Positions 47,532-57,798 are shown, counted from the stretch's first letter. The stretch: DNA of 64,000 bases from Nostoc parmelioides FACHB-3921 (GCF_014696625.1 NZ_JACJQL010000002.1:62001-126000); one strand, 5' to 3'. Notes: a model not told the origin generated them from the letters alone. Numbers and translations are program-made.

Positions 47532-48073
47532 GGGTGGCACTCCAAATTAATTTTGATAAGGATTGTTGCCGTATGTAAATTAATATAACAATATTTTTCG
47601 TAAATGCGACATTTATTTATAATTTTGTTGCAATTAATTTATGCCAACATTTCAGTTGATAAGAAAATAACCTTTGTAAATCTGTCTAAAGATAGATATA
47701 TATGGAAATCACAACAGACACAGTATTTATATGAAAAAATATCTATTGCTAACTAGAAGCAATAATTTCAGCAAAAAAGTAGTTGATTGCAGGAATAAGA
47801 GTTATTTATGCGTCTAGCTAACTCTAATAATTGCTTTCCTTTTTAGGAATTATTAGCATTTAATGCAGACATCAAAGAACTGGGGATTTGATGGTGACAA
47901 ACAAGAGCGATCGCCATTTTTAGCCACCAAAAAATCAGAGTTTATACAAAATCTTCAACCATTCGACAAATGTCTGTGCTTTTGACAGTATCAATTTTTC
48001 CTTTCGGCTCTCCAACCGCAAACTTCATCTTGTTATTTGCATAATTATTTAACTACGAATTAAGAATTAGGAG
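47532..48073. other. Intergenic region upstream of the HLIP gene
   Basis: 540 AT-rich bases without a credible gene. It has an inverted repeat (CTAATAATT at 47824, AATTATTAG at 47848) with no T-run. The HLIP promoter should lie at its left end. Confidence 0.5.
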
Positions 48074-49204
48074 TTATCCCCACAACCTTCTCCCCGCTTT
48101 GCCATTTAATCGATTGTGGGCATCTTCTAATAAAGAAGGAATATCTAAATTTTCTGGACACAGAGGTAAACAATCACCGCATTCTGTACAACGGTTAGCT
48201 TTCATACCTGGGAACCAGTGACCGGCATTTTCAAACATTCCATAACGGTATTGTCCGTAATCTGTCATGTTGTATGCCACTGCCAAATTTCGTAACCTAA
48301 GAACTTCAGGAATATTGATTTTTTCTGGACAAGGTAAACAAGCATAGCACTGGCTACACTGTTCAGTTCCTAAAACTGTTTTCTGATGATTTTCTAAATG
48401 CTCAAAAGTAGCAATTTCTACTGATGTTAACTTACCGTCATAATTAGCTACTTGTAGGGGTTCTACTAATTCTTCTGGAGTGGCTGGCCCTACACTCAAG
48501 GTAGTAATCCGTTGATCACTTAATAGAAATCTATAGTTTAATTCTAAAGGTGAAAAAGGCTGACACAAATCTTTGAGGGTTTGGGGTGCTGTGTAAAGTT
48601 TTCCTCCCTTATCGGCTGGGGAGATAATAAAAATGCCCATATCTTTTTCAGATGCTAGCTTGATGGCTGGGGCATTTCTTTGAAAGAAATAGTAATAATG
48701 GAGATTAACGAATTCAAAAAAATCTGTGTTAATTGCAGCTTGAATTATCTCTAATGATCCGTGGGTAGAGAAGCCAACGTGTCTAATTCGGCCGTCGTTA
48801 ATCGCTTCCTCGACGGCTTTCATACAGCCACCTTTGGCTTGTACCCACTCCAGATGTTCCCAAGTATTTAAGCCGTGAATTCCTAGACAATCCAGATAAT
48901 CTAAATTCAATCGTTCCAGGGATTCATCGATGTACCGACGCATACTGTCAGCATCAGATGTTGGTGGAATTTTGGTAGTTACGTAAAGTTGGGAACGAGC
49001 TACAGATAAACCGACTTTGATTGCTTGGCCAAAATACTCCTCACTTTTACCATAACCTCTGGCTGTTTCTATATGATTAATTCCTAATGCTAAAGCTGTG
49101 GCAATAGTTTGCTGCACATTTTTGCTATCAGCCAAGTAGCGCATTGTCCCTAAAGAAAAAACCGAGAGGTGCAGATTAGTTTTGCCAAAGCGTCGGTAGA
49201 GCAT
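48074..49204 (-). CDS. Aldo/keto reductase with C-terminal 4Fe-4S region
   Basis: 376 residues. AKR barrel (about 1-265) with MLYRRFGKTNLHLSVFSLGT, catalytic Tyr in ETARGYGKSEEYFG, Lys in VTTKIPP and His in CLGIHGLN. The C-terminal part has two cysteine groups, C283/C286/C289/C292 and C339/C342/C345/C349, as in ferredoxin-type 4Fe-4S domains, so it may take electrons from ferredoxin rather than only NADPH. I prefer the ATG at 49204; a start ten codons earlier adds residues with no counterpart in the family. Confidence 0.87.
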   Translation of the reverse strand: MLYRRFGKTNLHLSVFSLGTMRYLADSKNVQQTIATALALGINHIETARGYGKSEEYFGQAIKVGLSVARSQLYVTTKIPPTSDADSMRRYIDESLERLNLDYLDCLGIHGLNTWEHLEWVQAKGGCMKAVEEAINDGRIRHVGFSTHGSLEIIQAAINTDFFEFVNLHYYYFFQRNAPAIKLASEKDMGIFIISPADKGGKLYTAPQTLKDLCQPFSPLELNYRFLLSDQRITTLSVGPATPEELVEPLQVANYDGKLTSVEIATFEHLENHQKTVLGTEQCSQCYACLPCPEKINIPEVLRLRNLAVAYNMTDYGQYRYGMFENAGHWFPGMKANRCTECGDCLPLCPENLDIPSLLEDAHNRLNGKAGRRLWG

Positions 49205-49414
49205 AGTTTGAGTGCAGTATAGCCTTGTGGGCATAGTGCGCTTACATCGGTGGCAGAATATTCCGCCCGTTTTGATTCCTGAGTATCAGATGATGAATCT
49301 TCTCTCTAAAAGTTTTAAGTACTAACAAAAATTATTACCAGAAAATTGCTTTTTCATGCTAATTTTTGCGTCCTTTTTCCTCAAAATTCCCCAATTTATG
49401 GCTAAACACTTTGT

Positions 49415-49912
49415 CTAGCTGTCACCATTACCAAAGCGCTTAATTAAATCCTCAGGACGAAGATTGGAAATAAATTCCCGAAAGGCTTCTTGTTCTGCTT
49501 CATCAGCGTCACGGTCTACAGGAATGGAGGCATCAGCGATTACTTCTTCCATCACCCAAATGGGTGTATTTGTACGGAGAGCAACAGCGATCGCATCACT
49601 GGGACGTGCATCGATTTCTTTCTTGACTTCACCTTGCTGGACTATTAAGGCAGCATAAAATGTATCTTTTTGCAAGGAATGGATAATTACCTTTTCCAGA
49701 GTCATGTTCCACGCCTCTAGAATATTAACAATCAGGTCGTGGGTTAAGGGACGGGGAGGCTTTTGATTCTCCAGTGCGCCCATAATTGCCCTAGCCTGTT
49801 CCTGACCAATATAAATTGGTAATGCTCGGCGATCGGAAGCGTCTTTCAGCAAGACGATGGGGCTGCGGGTTATGGCATCTAATGCTATGCCAGCGACTTT
49901 CATTTCAATCAT
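49415..49912 (-). CDS. Bifunctional nuclease family protein (DUF151)
   Basis: 165 residues of the BFN/DUF151 family: VLLKDASDRRALPIYIGQEQ near the start, RPLTHDLIVNILEAW and IDARPSDAIAVALRTNTPIW. Family members have been reported as nucleases acting on DNA and RNA; the cyanobacterial role is unknown. Length is normal. It has its own promoter region shared with ribE, divergently placed. Confidence 0.9.
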   Translation of the reverse strand: MIEMKVAGIALDAITRSPIVLLKDASDRRALPIYIGQEQARAIMGALENQKPPRPLTHDLIVNILEAWNMTLEKVIIHSLQKDTFYAALIVQQGEVKKEIDARPSDAIAVALRTNTPIWVMEEVIADASIPVDRDADEAEQEAFREFISNLRPEDLIKRFGNGDS

Positions 49913-50250
49913 TGACTAAGCCTCTATCATCCTTTGAGTTATCAAGGATAAGTGATAAATAATACCCCTTATTGGGTAAGTAACAGCAGGAATAAACATA
50001 GTCATTGTTTTCTATAATTGCCTCTATTAAACTCCGAACTGTTGGTGAACACCAGAGTAATGGAAAATGGGTCTTTGTAGACAATAACCTTCTTAACCAA
50101 GTATGCCTTGTGAAAGATGTAATTGTGTTAATAACCTTATAATAAATAGAGTCAGAAAATATACTCAGAATTTTTGCCATTCTTGTGAGAATTACCAGTG
50201 GATTTTCGGCAAAATTAAGTAATAAATAAAGTTAGTTTGACAAAAAAGCC
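49913..50250. other. Divergent intergenic region between the DUF151 gene and ribE
   Basis: 338 bases. A 91-codon minus frame crosses it but overlaps the DUF151 start, has no recognisable motif and no ribosome site, so I do not call it. No FMN riboswitch core was recognised before ribE. Confidence 0.5.
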
Positions 50251-50910
50251 GTGTTTACAGGATTAGTACAGGCATTAGGAACAATCAAACCTTTAGGGGG
50301 CGATTCTTGGCAGATTACTTGTGTGAGTCAGTCATTATCAATTATGCAGGATCTGGCTTACGGTGACAGTGTTGCGGTAGATGGTGTTTGCTTAACAGTG
50401 GAAGAAATTTTGAAAGATGGGTTTATCGCCTCAGCTTCCCCGGAAACTTTGCGCCGCACCACTCTAGGAACTGAGCAAACACAACAAGGATACGTCAACC
50501 TAGAAACTTCCTTAAGAGTTGGTGGTAAAGTCGGCGGTCATTTTGTCATGGGTCATGTAGATGGCGTAGGTCAATTGCTAGGGTTTGAACAGACAGCCAG
50601 TTCGTGGGAAATGACCTTTACTGCACCGGAAGCGATCGCACGTTACATTGTCCCCAAGGGTAGCATTACTGTCAATGGCATTAGTCTCACTGTAGCTGCC
50701 TACGAGCCTGAATTATCTCAGTTTACCGTGGCAGTTATTCCTCTTACTTACGCTGAGACTAATCTCCGTTATCTTGTCCCTGGCAGCTTGGTAAATTTGG
50801 AAGGGGATATCTTAGGCAAGTACGTCGAAAAATTTCTCCAACCCGGTCAACGTCGCACCACAGATACAGATATTACGCCTGCTTTTCTCTTAGAACACGG
50901 GTATTTGTAA
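50251..50910 (+). CDS. ribE: Riboflavin synthase alpha chain
   Basis: 219 residues, last step of riboflavin synthesis (two lumazine molecules give riboflavin and a pyrimidinedione). It has two lumazine-binding repeats: MFTGLVQALGTI with VAVDGVCLTVEEI, and GGHFVMGHVDGVGQLLGFEQ with ITVNGISLTVAAYE. Start GTG directly before the conserved FTGLVQ. Confidence 0.95.
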   Translation: MFTGLVQALGTIKPLGGDSWQITCVSQSLSIMQDLAYGDSVAVDGVCLTVEEILKDGFIASASPETLRRTTLGTEQTQQGYVNLETSLRVGGKVGGHFVMGHVDGVGQLLGFEQTASSWEMTFTAPEAIARYIVPKGSITVNGISLTVAAYEPELSQFTVAVIPLTYAETNLRYLVPGSLVNLEGDILGKYVEKFLQPGQRRTTDTDITPAFLLEHGYL

Positions 50911-50933
50911 TACTTTAGTGGTTAATGGTCGTC

Positions 50934-50966
50934 AGATCCCCGACTTCTTCAAGAAGTCGGGGATCT
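50934..50966. repeat. Perfect hairpin element after ribE
   Basis: AGATCCCCGACTTCTT pairs with AAGAAGTCGGGGATCT. The two arms nearly touch, giving a strong stem between the convergent ribE and M23 genes. The same palindrome is scattered in Nostoc-type genomes (from general knowledge), and here could act as a bidirectional terminator. Confidence 0.75.
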
Positions 50967-50983
50967 AAGCAACCCACTAATCC

Positions 50984-52555
50984 CTAATCCCGAATAGCTC
51001 GCGCTGTACGTGAATTGTTGAGCAATTGGCTGAGGGCAATCTGTAACTGTACACCAGGGTCAACAGCCACCCATCCGTTTTGTGTCAGGTGGCGCACTTC
51101 AAAGTGGAGGTGAGGCCCTGTGGAGTTACCCGTGCTACCGACTCGTCCAATTACAGTTCCTGGTTCTACCCATTGTCCTGGTTGGACTAGTAATTCTGAC
51201 AAATGCCCGTATAGGGTTTGTTGAGCAGAACCATGATTGAGGATAACTGTTAAACCATAACCACCCACCCAATCAGAAGTCGCTACTTGACCTCTGGCGG
51301 CTGCTAAAACAGGCGTACCTGTAGGCGCACCTAAATCAGTGCCGGCGTGGAAGCGTTGATTACCCGTGATGGGGTGGACGCGCCAGCCGAACATAGAAGT
51401 GATGGGAGAAGCTACAGCCAAAGGATAAACCATGCCTGTACCACGATAGGCGATGGTATTGGCGTAAGGAATTTGTGGTAATACCGATGCCAAGGGGATG
51501 TCGTAAGCTACGGTGCTGACGCGAGGAGCAACGTTACCCTGTGCCATTGGTGGGGGTAGTGTGCCACCACTGGGAGCAATGGGAGTTGCGCTCACTGTTG
51601 TTGTGCTGACGAAATTGCTGGGGTTAGGAATAAAGCGATTGGGGCGATATGCGGTTTTGGTGGAACTACCAGCAGCGACCCCAGAATTGCCCCATCTAGC
51701 ATTGTTGTTAGTAGCTAGGAGTCGCCGGGCTGGGGTTACAGTAGCTAACTGAGCATTTTGACTTCTTCTGAGCCAAGAGGGGGATGATTTGCCACTGGAA
51801 TTGGCTACAGACTGTCTATCCGTAGGTTTAGCGCAGGCGTTGCCAATCCCTTGTCCTGAAGACAGCACAGTACGACAACCACTGGAGCGTTCTGTAATGA
51901 TTACAGAATTTGGCGCTTGATAAGTACCCGCAGTTTTATCACTGTAATCGTTTGGGTCAATATAAGCGTTGTTAAAATCCCTGGTTTGCTCTGCCGTAAC
52001 ACCATTGTTAGCAGGTTTGGCAAAAGCTGGAAGGTTATCTCTAAGGGAAGGTGTGGGAGTTGCGATTTCTGGGTCTTTGATAGGGGTAACTCGTGGAGTT
52101 TCCGCTACCTTGGGCTTAACTTCTGGGTTCTTAGTGGGAGCAACGCGGGAAGTTTCTACTTGTGGTTGGGACTGTCTCACACTAAAAACAGGTTCAGTAG
52201 ACTCAGGCTTGGGTTGAGACCGTCTGGTTTCAGCTACTTCTGGCTTGCGTAGTCTTTGCTTAAGAGAGGCTCGCCGTTGGGAAAATTTTGGCTGAGTTGG
52301 TGATGCTTCCGGTATGACAATATCTTTTTTTACAGTAACTGTGCCTGCTGTGGGCTGGGCATTTTCAATAGTAGGAACAATGTTATCTATGGATGTTTCC
52401 GTTTGGGCGACTACTAATCCACCACTCAGAAGACTAACGCTACTCAACAAACACAGACCTTGTGCTGGTAGGGTATAAGCTAGACGTTTTGTTGTCAAAC
52501 CTTGTTGCTGTGGTTGGTGCAAATGGTTATGGGCAGAGTTATGGCGCTGCGTCAT
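50984..52555 (-). CDS. M23 family metallopeptidase (cell-wall hydrolase)
   Basis: 523 residues. A hydrophobic segment at about 28-50 acts as signal or anchor. A long Pro/Thr/Lys-rich disordered region follows. The C-terminal M23 domain (about 385-500) has zinc ligands in GNQRFHAGTDLG and HLHFEV, and the fold marker GLTVILNHGSAQQTLYGHLS. It should cut peptidoglycan cross-links, in cell separation or septal remodelling. No LysM domain is visible. Confidence 0.9.
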   Translation of the reverse strand: MTQRHNSAHNHLHQPQQQGLTTKRLAYTLPAQGLCLLSSVSLLSGGLVVAQTETSIDNIVPTIENAQPTAGTVTVKKDIVIPEASPTQPKFSQRRASLKQRLRKPEVAETRRSQPKPESTEPVFSVRQSQPQVETSRVAPTKNPEVKPKVAETPRVTPIKDPEIATPTPSLRDNLPAFAKPANNGVTAEQTRDFNNAYIDPNDYSDKTAGTYQAPNSVIITERSSGCRTVLSSGQGIGNACAKPTDRQSVANSSGKSSPSWLRRSQNAQLATVTPARRLLATNNNARWGNSGVAAGSSTKTAYRPNRFIPNPSNFVSTTTVSATPIAPSGGTLPPPMAQGNVAPRVSTVAYDIPLASVLPQIPYANTIAYRGTGMVYPLAVASPITSMFGWRVHPITGNQRFHAGTDLGAPTGTPVLAAARGQVATSDWVGGYGLTVILNHGSAQQTLYGHLSELLVQPGQWVEPGTVIGRVGSTGNSTGPHLHFEVRHLTQNGWVAVDPGVQLQIALSQLLNNSRTARAIRD

Positions 52556-52638
52556 TTGTTCTCTCGTTTATGTTGAATTTTGCTAAACAGATGAAGACAG
52601 TGGTTTGTCTAGCCCAAAGAGCGATTTTTTAAACAAAC

Positions 52639-53463
52639 CTAATATGTACCTAAAGACCTACGATAACCCAAACTAATTGTACCGGGTTCTAAATAAAGTT
52701 CTGGTGTTTTGATGTCAGTTACGCAATCTGTTTCTAAAGACACGCGTAAATCTCCCTGGGGCGTAACTCCCACCACAATACCGGAAAGATCCTTGATATG
52801 TACGCGATCGCCCATATTCACCAATAATTCTGAATAGCGAGACAAGAGTATGCTAATTCCTTCTTGGCAAAGGCACACCATACCGGACTCTATACCCAGT
52901 AAAACCTTACTGGTTAAGGTTTCTAGACAAGATATGGGTTTATGGATTTGGTCAGCCTGCCATGATTCTAAGTTAATTCCCGTCTCTGGTACTGCATTCG
53001 ACCAGTTAATACCCACACCGACGACAGCTTGGGAAATCTGACCTTGGCTGACTTTTGTTTCTGTTAAAATTCCGCCTAATTTACGCCCCTCCAAAACTAA
53101 ATCATTCGGCCATTTAATCCCCACATTCACCCCAGATTCCCTTAATTGACAGGCAATTCCCCAAGCAGTAGCTAAAGTTATTTGATAACTCGCATTTGCG
53201 TCTATCTTGGGAGTGAGTGCTACAGAAACATATAATCCCCCCGTTGGCGAAACCCACTGACGACCCCATTGTCCCCGTCCGGCTGTTTGTTGTGTGGCAA
53301 TAACTACGGAACCTGTACTTGCACCTTGGTCGATTAATCCCCAGAGGGTTTTGTTAGTTGAGGCGACAGTAGAAAAAATATGCAGCGAAAATGGTAAATA
53401 GCCATACTTTCGCCCTGTTTCCAGCGCCGCTTCTAATTTTTGTTGATTAAATTCCCCAGCCAT
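52639..53463 (-). CDS. birA: Biotin-[acetyl-CoA carboxylase] ligase
   Basis: 274 residues. It activates biotin with ATP and attaches it to the carboxylase carrier protein. Motifs: QTAGRGQWGRQWVSPTGGLY (biotinyl-AMP loop), KWPNDLVLEGRKLGGILTE and the C-terminal SH3-like domain (GDRVHIKDLSGIVVGVTPQG). There is no N-terminal DNA-binding domain, so it is a ligase without repressor function. Confidence 0.93.
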   Translation of the reverse strand: MAGEFNQQKLEAALETGRKYGYLPFSLHIFSTVASTNKTLWGLIDQGASTGSVVIATQQTAGRGQWGRQWVSPTGGLYVSVALTPKIDANASYQITLATAWGIACQLRESGVNVGIKWPNDLVLEGRKLGGILTETKVSQGQISQAVVGVGINWSNAVPETGINLESWQADQIHKPISCLETLTSKVLLGIESGMVCLCQEGISILLSRYSELLVNMGDRVHIKDLSGIVVGVTPQGDLRVSLETDCVTDIKTPELYLEPGTISLGYRRSLGTY

Positions 53464-53535
53464 TCACCGAAATCCCGTTGATCAAGTTAGCATTAATTGG
53501 CTGATGAGTGATTTTCTGTTTAGGTTTGGTTCAAG

Positions 53536-54315
53536 ATGCACACTTGGCACTGGCACAATTGGGAAGGACTACCTTACTTGAGTTGTAGTCTCTTAAAAGA
53601 TTGGCAGCACGGCTTTTTTACACAGCAATTTTGGCCGCGATCGCCCCATGAATTAACAAAGGTGCTGCACCCAGAAGCATCAGCATATCGCTTGAAGCAG
53701 GTGCATGGCAATACTGTTCTCACCCCGCAAGAAGTTGACAATCAAACTGATGGCACTACGGATGATTCTGCTTTAGCCTCTGCCGATGGTTTGTTAAGTC
53801 ACCAACCCCTACAAGCAATCTGGGTAGCCAGCGCCGACTGTACACCCGTGTTGATTGGAGACGTGAAAACTGGGCAAGTCGCCGCACTCCATGCCGGCTG
53901 GCGGGGTACAGCCCAGAAAATTGTCCCCCAAGCGATCGCCCGGATGCAAACACACGGCACTCAGTTAGCCGATTTACGCATTGCAATGGGGCCAGCCATC
54001 GCCGGTGAGGTTTACCAAGTTTCTGTCCATGTCGCCGCCGAAATTGGGGCTAGCGTCATATCACATGATGACGCTAACACAATCATCAACTCATTACACG
54101 AGCTACCCCACTCACCCTTACTAGCCGACCCAGAACCAGGAAGGGTGAGGGTTGATGTCAGACGAGTCAATGCTTTACAGCTAGAAAACTTAGGTATTAG
54201 CCCAGAGCAAATAGCGATCGCTCCTTATTGTACATACCAAACCCCGGAGCATTTCTTCTCTTATCGTCGTGAAAAACAGAAAAAAGTGCAGTGGTCAGGG
54301 ATTGTTAGTCATTAG
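53536..54315 (+). CDS. pgeF: Peptidoglycan editing factor PgeF (YfiH/DUF152)
   Basis: 259 residues of the laccase-domain YfiH family, which corrects wrongly built muropeptide precursors. Metal-site residues appear in LKQVHGNTVL, WVASADCTPVLIGD and AALHAGWRGTAQKIV. The C-terminal FSYRREKQKKVQWSGIV is typical. The last codons and stop (Ser-His-TAG) fall in the STRR heptamer array that follows. Confidence 0.92.
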   Translation: MHTWHWHNWEGLPYLSCSLLKDWQHGFFTQQFWPRSPHELTKVLHPEASAYRLKQVHGNTVLTPQEVDNQTDGTTDDSALASADGLLSHQPLQAIWVASADCTPVLIGDVKTGQVAALHAGWRGTAQKIVPQAIARMQTHGTQLADLRIAMGPAIAGEVYQVSVHVAAEIGASVISHDDANTIINSLHELPHSPLLADPEPGRVRVDVRRVNALQLENLGISPEQIAIAPYCTYQTPEHFFSYRREKQKKVQWSGIVSH

Positions 54316-54365
54316 TCAACAGTCAACAGTCAACAGTCAACAGTCAACAGTTAACGGTCAACAGT
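54309..54365. repeat. STRR heptamer array overlapping the pgeF stop
   Basis: TCATTAG, then TCAACAG heptamers to 54365, eight units in all. The TAG of the first unit is the pgeF stop codon. Confidence 0.88.
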
Positions 54366-54379
54366 AATTTGTTATGAAT

Positions 54380-55276
54380 CTAAACTTTACCAACTAAATT
54401 ATTACTAACAGAATTAGTCGCGGATAACTTTCTACCATAGTAAATGGCAGCGAAAGCCGTGAGATTCATAAACAAGCTATAAATAGCCGCAGGAATCGCC
54501 ATGTCTTCGTTTTGTAGTAGTCCAGCCGTGATGGCGATCGCTAGTGTACCGTTTTGAATTCCCACTTCTATGGCGACACAAATTTGTTGAGGGATGTTGA
54601 GTTTAAAGAATTTACTCATATACCATCCCGAAAGCATAGCCAGGATATTCAAAATTACTACTCCCAGACCCACTTGTACAAGAAAGCCAGGGATACGGTT
54701 CCATTCACGAATTACCAGGATCAAAATAATTAAAGCCAAAAAAGCGATCGCCAAGCGATTAGTTACTTTTTCTAAGCGCAAGGCGGTTTCGGGAAAGATG
54801 CGCTTGATATACATTCCCAACCCAATCGGCACAATTGTAATTAAAAATATTTGTAGCATTGTGGAACCGATGGGTAAGGCGATCGCTGCCGTTTGTCCCA
54901 AAAAATGCTGGAGTGCTAAATTAGCAAATATAGGAATTGTAAATATTGTAACCATACTGCTGACAACAGTCAGGGTCACCGACAATGCCACATCACCTTG
55001 AGCGAGGTAGGTAATCATATTCGATGAAGGGCCGCCTGGACACAAAGACAAGATGACCAATCCCACAGCAATTTCTGGCTGCATCGGCACAACTTTAGCA
55101 ACTAAAAAGCCCATGATTGGTAAAAGAATTAGCTGAGTTGCCGAACCAATCGAGACTGCTTTAGGATATTTAGTGATACGTTTAAAGTCTTCTATTTGCA
55201 AAGATAGCCCCATTCCCAGCATGATAATCGCTAGGGCTAAAGGCAAAATCACATTAGTAAACACATTTGCCTGCAT
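54380..55276 (-). CDS. Bile acid:sodium symporter family protein
   Basis: 298 residues, about ten hydrophobic segments, of the BASS/SBF family: LALAIIMLGMGLSLQIEDFK at the N-terminus, LCPGGPSSNMITYLAQGDVA as the conserved crossover helix and EVGIQNGTLAIAITAGLL as the second. Members move organic acids with Na+. The substrate in cyanobacteria may be pyruvate or another organic anion; not decided by sequence. Confidence 0.9.
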   Translation of the reverse strand: MQANVFTNVILPLALAIIMLGMGLSLQIEDFKRITKYPKAVSIGSATQLILLPIMGFLVAKVVPMQPEIAVGLVILSLCPGGPSSNMITYLAQGDVALSVTLTVVSSMVTIFTIPIFANLALQHFLGQTAAIALPIGSTMLQIFLITIVPIGLGMYIKRIFPETALRLEKVTNRLAIAFLALIILILVIREWNRIPGFLVQVGLGVVILNILAMLSGWYMSKFFKLNIPQQICVAIEVGIQNGTLAIAITAGLLQNEDMAIPAAIYSLFMNLTAFAAIYYGRKLSATNSVSNNLVGKV

Positions 55277-55373
55277 AAACCTGAATTTTCACCTTATAAC
55301 TGCAATATTTGAGATACATCAGCAGTTTACAATAGTTTGTAATCCAGGTATCTGGGAAAGAAGATAGGAATCT

Positions 55374-56609
55374 TTACTGTTGGCTAAAAATGAAAAATGC
55401 TGTTTGAAATAGTCCGACTATTAAGCCTAATATTCCACCTAAACTAACAATTGCCTGTAATTCGTTTTTAACAATTCCCTCAATTGCTGCTTCTAAATCA
55501 GCAGGTGAAGTTGATTTTACGCGATCAACAATTACCTGATCTATGGACAAAATAGGAATTACCTGGGCAACAATAGCCTCTAAATCTTTTTCTAAATATC
55601 GTTCTAAAATTAAAGCTAATTCTTGGCTGACGACTTCTAAAGAACTCAGAACCACTGGTGAATTACTCAGACGATTTAACAGCAATTCGGCGATATTTTC
55701 CCAGTTGATAGAATCTGTTAATCCTTGTAGTAAGTCGCTACCACTGGTTTGAACATATTGACGAACAGTTTCTCGTGTAGTTTTTCGCAGTTGTCTGACT
55801 GTGCCGATTGGTAAATTTTGCAATGTTAAATCCTGCAAAATCTTTCTGAAGCGATCGCGCATCTGCAAATCTTGAATTAATTCTGTTAAACGATTATTAG
55901 TTGCTTCTTTTTCGTCTAGACAAAAAGTACGTAACCTTGTCAGAGTGTTACGTAAACCAAACAGATTTGCTACTACCCAATAAGTACCACTGGTTTTTTC
56001 TCGGAAGCTTTCGTCAATAATTTGAATTGTGCGATCGGTTAAGAAATCTACAATCGCTTGCCGGATCACATCTGGCGGCAAAACAACTTCTAAAAACCAA
56101 TCGGCTAGTCTGCTGGCTTGTTCTTCACTGAGTTGTAATTCCAGTAGAATCTGATCAAAAATCTGATTAATTTGCGCTTCTAAAAAATCTTCTCTTCTTG
56201 CCAACACCTTGAGTAAGCGAGGTAATGATTCCCCTATCAAATCCCGCAAAATACCCGCTACAATTTTGGCGCTTTTCTTATCTGTATCGGTTTTAATTTG
56301 ATCTATGGCAAGTTGCAACAACCAGAGAATAGCACCTTGTACACGCTCGGTTTTCAATAAACGCCGTGCCAATTTTTGCAATTCATCGGGTGTCAGTAGT
56401 GACCCCATGATTGTATCGGAAATATTCTTTGCCAAACGTTCCTGGTTGCGAGGAATCAATCCGGGTGTGAATGGCACTCTTCGTCCCCCAAGATAAATTG
56501 CTCGGTAGGGACGAAATAGCATTTTGATAGCTATATCATTCGTGAAATAGCCAATAATTCCACCCAATATTGGGGGAGATACATACAGCCAAAGATGTGA
56601 CCAATCCAC
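55374..56609 (-). CDS. DUF445 family membrane protein
   Basis: 411 residues. Hydrophobic helices at the very N-terminus ([20 protein letters not shown]) and C-terminus ([20 protein letters not shown]) frame a long helical soluble part. [20 protein letters not shown] and [19 protein letters not shown] are the DUF445/YheB signature. Function unknown; anchored at both ends. It is upstream of the BASS gene on the same strand with a 97-base gap. Confidence 0.87.
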   Translation of the reverse strand: MDWSHLWLYVSPPILGGIIGYFTNDIAIKMLFRPYRAIYLGGRRVPFTPGLIPRNQERLAKNISDTIMGSLLTPDELQKLARRLLKTERVQGAILWLLQLAIDQIKTDTDKKSAKIVAGILRDLIGESLPRLLKVLARREDFLEAQINQIFDQILLELQLSEEQASRLADWFLEVVLPPDVIRQAIVDFLTDRTIQIIDESFREKTSGTYWVVANLFGLRNTLTRLRTFCLDEKEATNNRLTELIQDLQMRDRFRKILQDLTLQNLPIGTVRQLRKTTRETVRQYVQTSGSDLLQGLTDSINWENIAELLLNRLSNSPVVLSSLEVVSQELALILERYLEKDLEAIVAQVIPILSIDQVIVDRVKSTSPADLEAAIEGIVKNELQAIVSLGGILGLIVGLFQTAFFIFSQQ

Positions 56610-56737
56610 TGTTTTTTGTTGGATTAGGAATGGGTATTGGGTATTGGGTAATAGATAGCGGGTACTGGGTAATAGTTTGTCTAACCATTAATTACCAATT
56701 CCCGTTTAGCAATCACCATTTACCAATTACCAATTAC

Positions 56738-57427
56738 CTATTTACTAATTATCAATACTCCCATCATACCGTTCGCAATGGGGTAGTGTGTGGCTGAGGT
56801 AAAACCAACTTGACGGGCTATTTCTACTTGCTCTTTGCCAATGGGGAAGCGGTCTAAGCTGGGGCTGATATAAGCATATTCTTCTTTGACTCCCAAGCGA
56901 TCGGCTAGTGGTACAACTATACTATCTAAGTACCACTGCTGAAAGGTGCGGAACTGTTGATTGTTGGGGCGATGAAAATCTAAAATGGCTGCTTTTGTAT
57001 TGGGTTTGAGTACGCGGTGTAGTTCTTGCAGGCTACGGGGAATATCTGTGACATTTCTTAAACCGTAGCCCATTGTCGCCGCATCGAATTGATTATCCTC
57101 AAAAGGTAAATCCAAGACATTGGCTTCCACCCAAGAGATGTTAGGTTGGGGGTATTGTGATTGGGCGCGTTGTTTAGCAGTTTCTAGCAGGTTAGCAGAG
57201 AAATCCACACCATATACTTGGCCTGTTGAGCCTACACGCCGTGCTAGACGTAGGGCTAAATCCCCACTCCCGCAACATAAATCTAAGCAAGTATCTCCTG
57301 GTTTAGCCCCAGTCCATTTAATCGCCATTTCTTTCCAAATGCGATGCTGTCCTAGACTTAGCCAATCATTCAACTGGTCGTAGACGGGGGCAATGCGGTC
57401 AAAAATAGCACGAATTTCGTTTGTCAT
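56738..57427 (-). CDS. menG: Demethylphylloquinone/demethylmenaquinone methyltransferase
   Basis: 229 residues of the UbiE/MenG family. In cyanobacteria it adds the last methyl group to the phylloquinone ring for photosystem I. SAM motif CLDLCCGSGDLALRLARRVG, then ATMGYGLRNVTDIPRSLQEL and AAILDFHRPNN. Length is normal. The ATG start lies inside a TCATTAG heptamer array (CTAATGAC on the coding strand), so the repeat abuts the initiation region. Confidence 0.93.
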   Translation of the reverse strand: MTNEIRAIFDRIAPVYDQLNDWLSLGQHRIWKEMAIKWTGAKPGDTCLDLCCGSGDLALRLARRVGSTGQVYGVDFSANLLETAKQRAQSQYPQPNISWVEANVLDLPFEDNQFDAATMGYGLRNVTDIPRSLQELHRVLKPNTKAAILDFHRPNNQQFRTFQQWYLDSIVVPLADRLGVKEEYAYISPSLDRFPIGKEQVEIARQVGFTSATHYPIANGMMGVLIISK

Positions 57428-57470
57428 TAGTCAATGGTCATTAGTCCATAGTCATTAGTCAACAGTCAAC
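57424..57470. repeat. STRR heptamer array at the menG start
   Basis: TCATTAG, TCAATGG, TCATTAG, TCCATAG, TCATTAG, TCAACAG and a partial unit, in tandem. The first unit contains the menG start codon on the other strand. Confidence 0.85.
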
Positions 57471-57519
57471 CATAAGATGAGGTAGAATGCACAATAATTA
57501 TGGCGTTATATAAACTTTC

Positions 57520-57798
57520 ATGCGGTTTGAATGGGATGAAGCGAAAAATCTAGAAAATATTCGTAAACACGAAATTGATTTCGCTGATGTCCCGGAGATG
57601 TTTGAGAGTTCAATGTTCGTTGAGTTAGATGATCGTTTTGACTACGGTGAAGACCGTTGGTTAGGTATTGGTTTTCTCGGTAACGGGATAGCGGTTGTTG
57701 TGTGGACAGAACGACAAAATGAAGTAATTCGGATAATTTCAGCACGAAGGGCAAATCGGTATGAGCGACAAAGATTTGAACAATACCTCTCGTACTAA
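57520..57798 (+). CDS. brnT: BrnT family toxin
   Basis: 92 residues, RelE-like RNase toxin. Starts MRFEWDEAKNLENIRKHEID, the standard BrnT opening, and has VVVWTERQNEVIRIISARRA with the usual R..SARRA(N) end. It inhibits translation by RNA cleavage until bound by BrnA. Overlaps brnA by 38 bases. Confidence 0.9.
   Translation: MRFEWDEAKNLENIRKHEIDFADVPEMFESSMFVELDDRFDYGEDRWLGIGFLGNGIAVVVWTERQNEVIRIISARRANRYERQRFEQYLSY

Noticed and set aside
49905..50180. 91-codon minus-strand open frame
   Set aside because: Overlaps the DUF151 start, has no ribosome site, no family likeness, and lies in the promoter region between two divergent genes.
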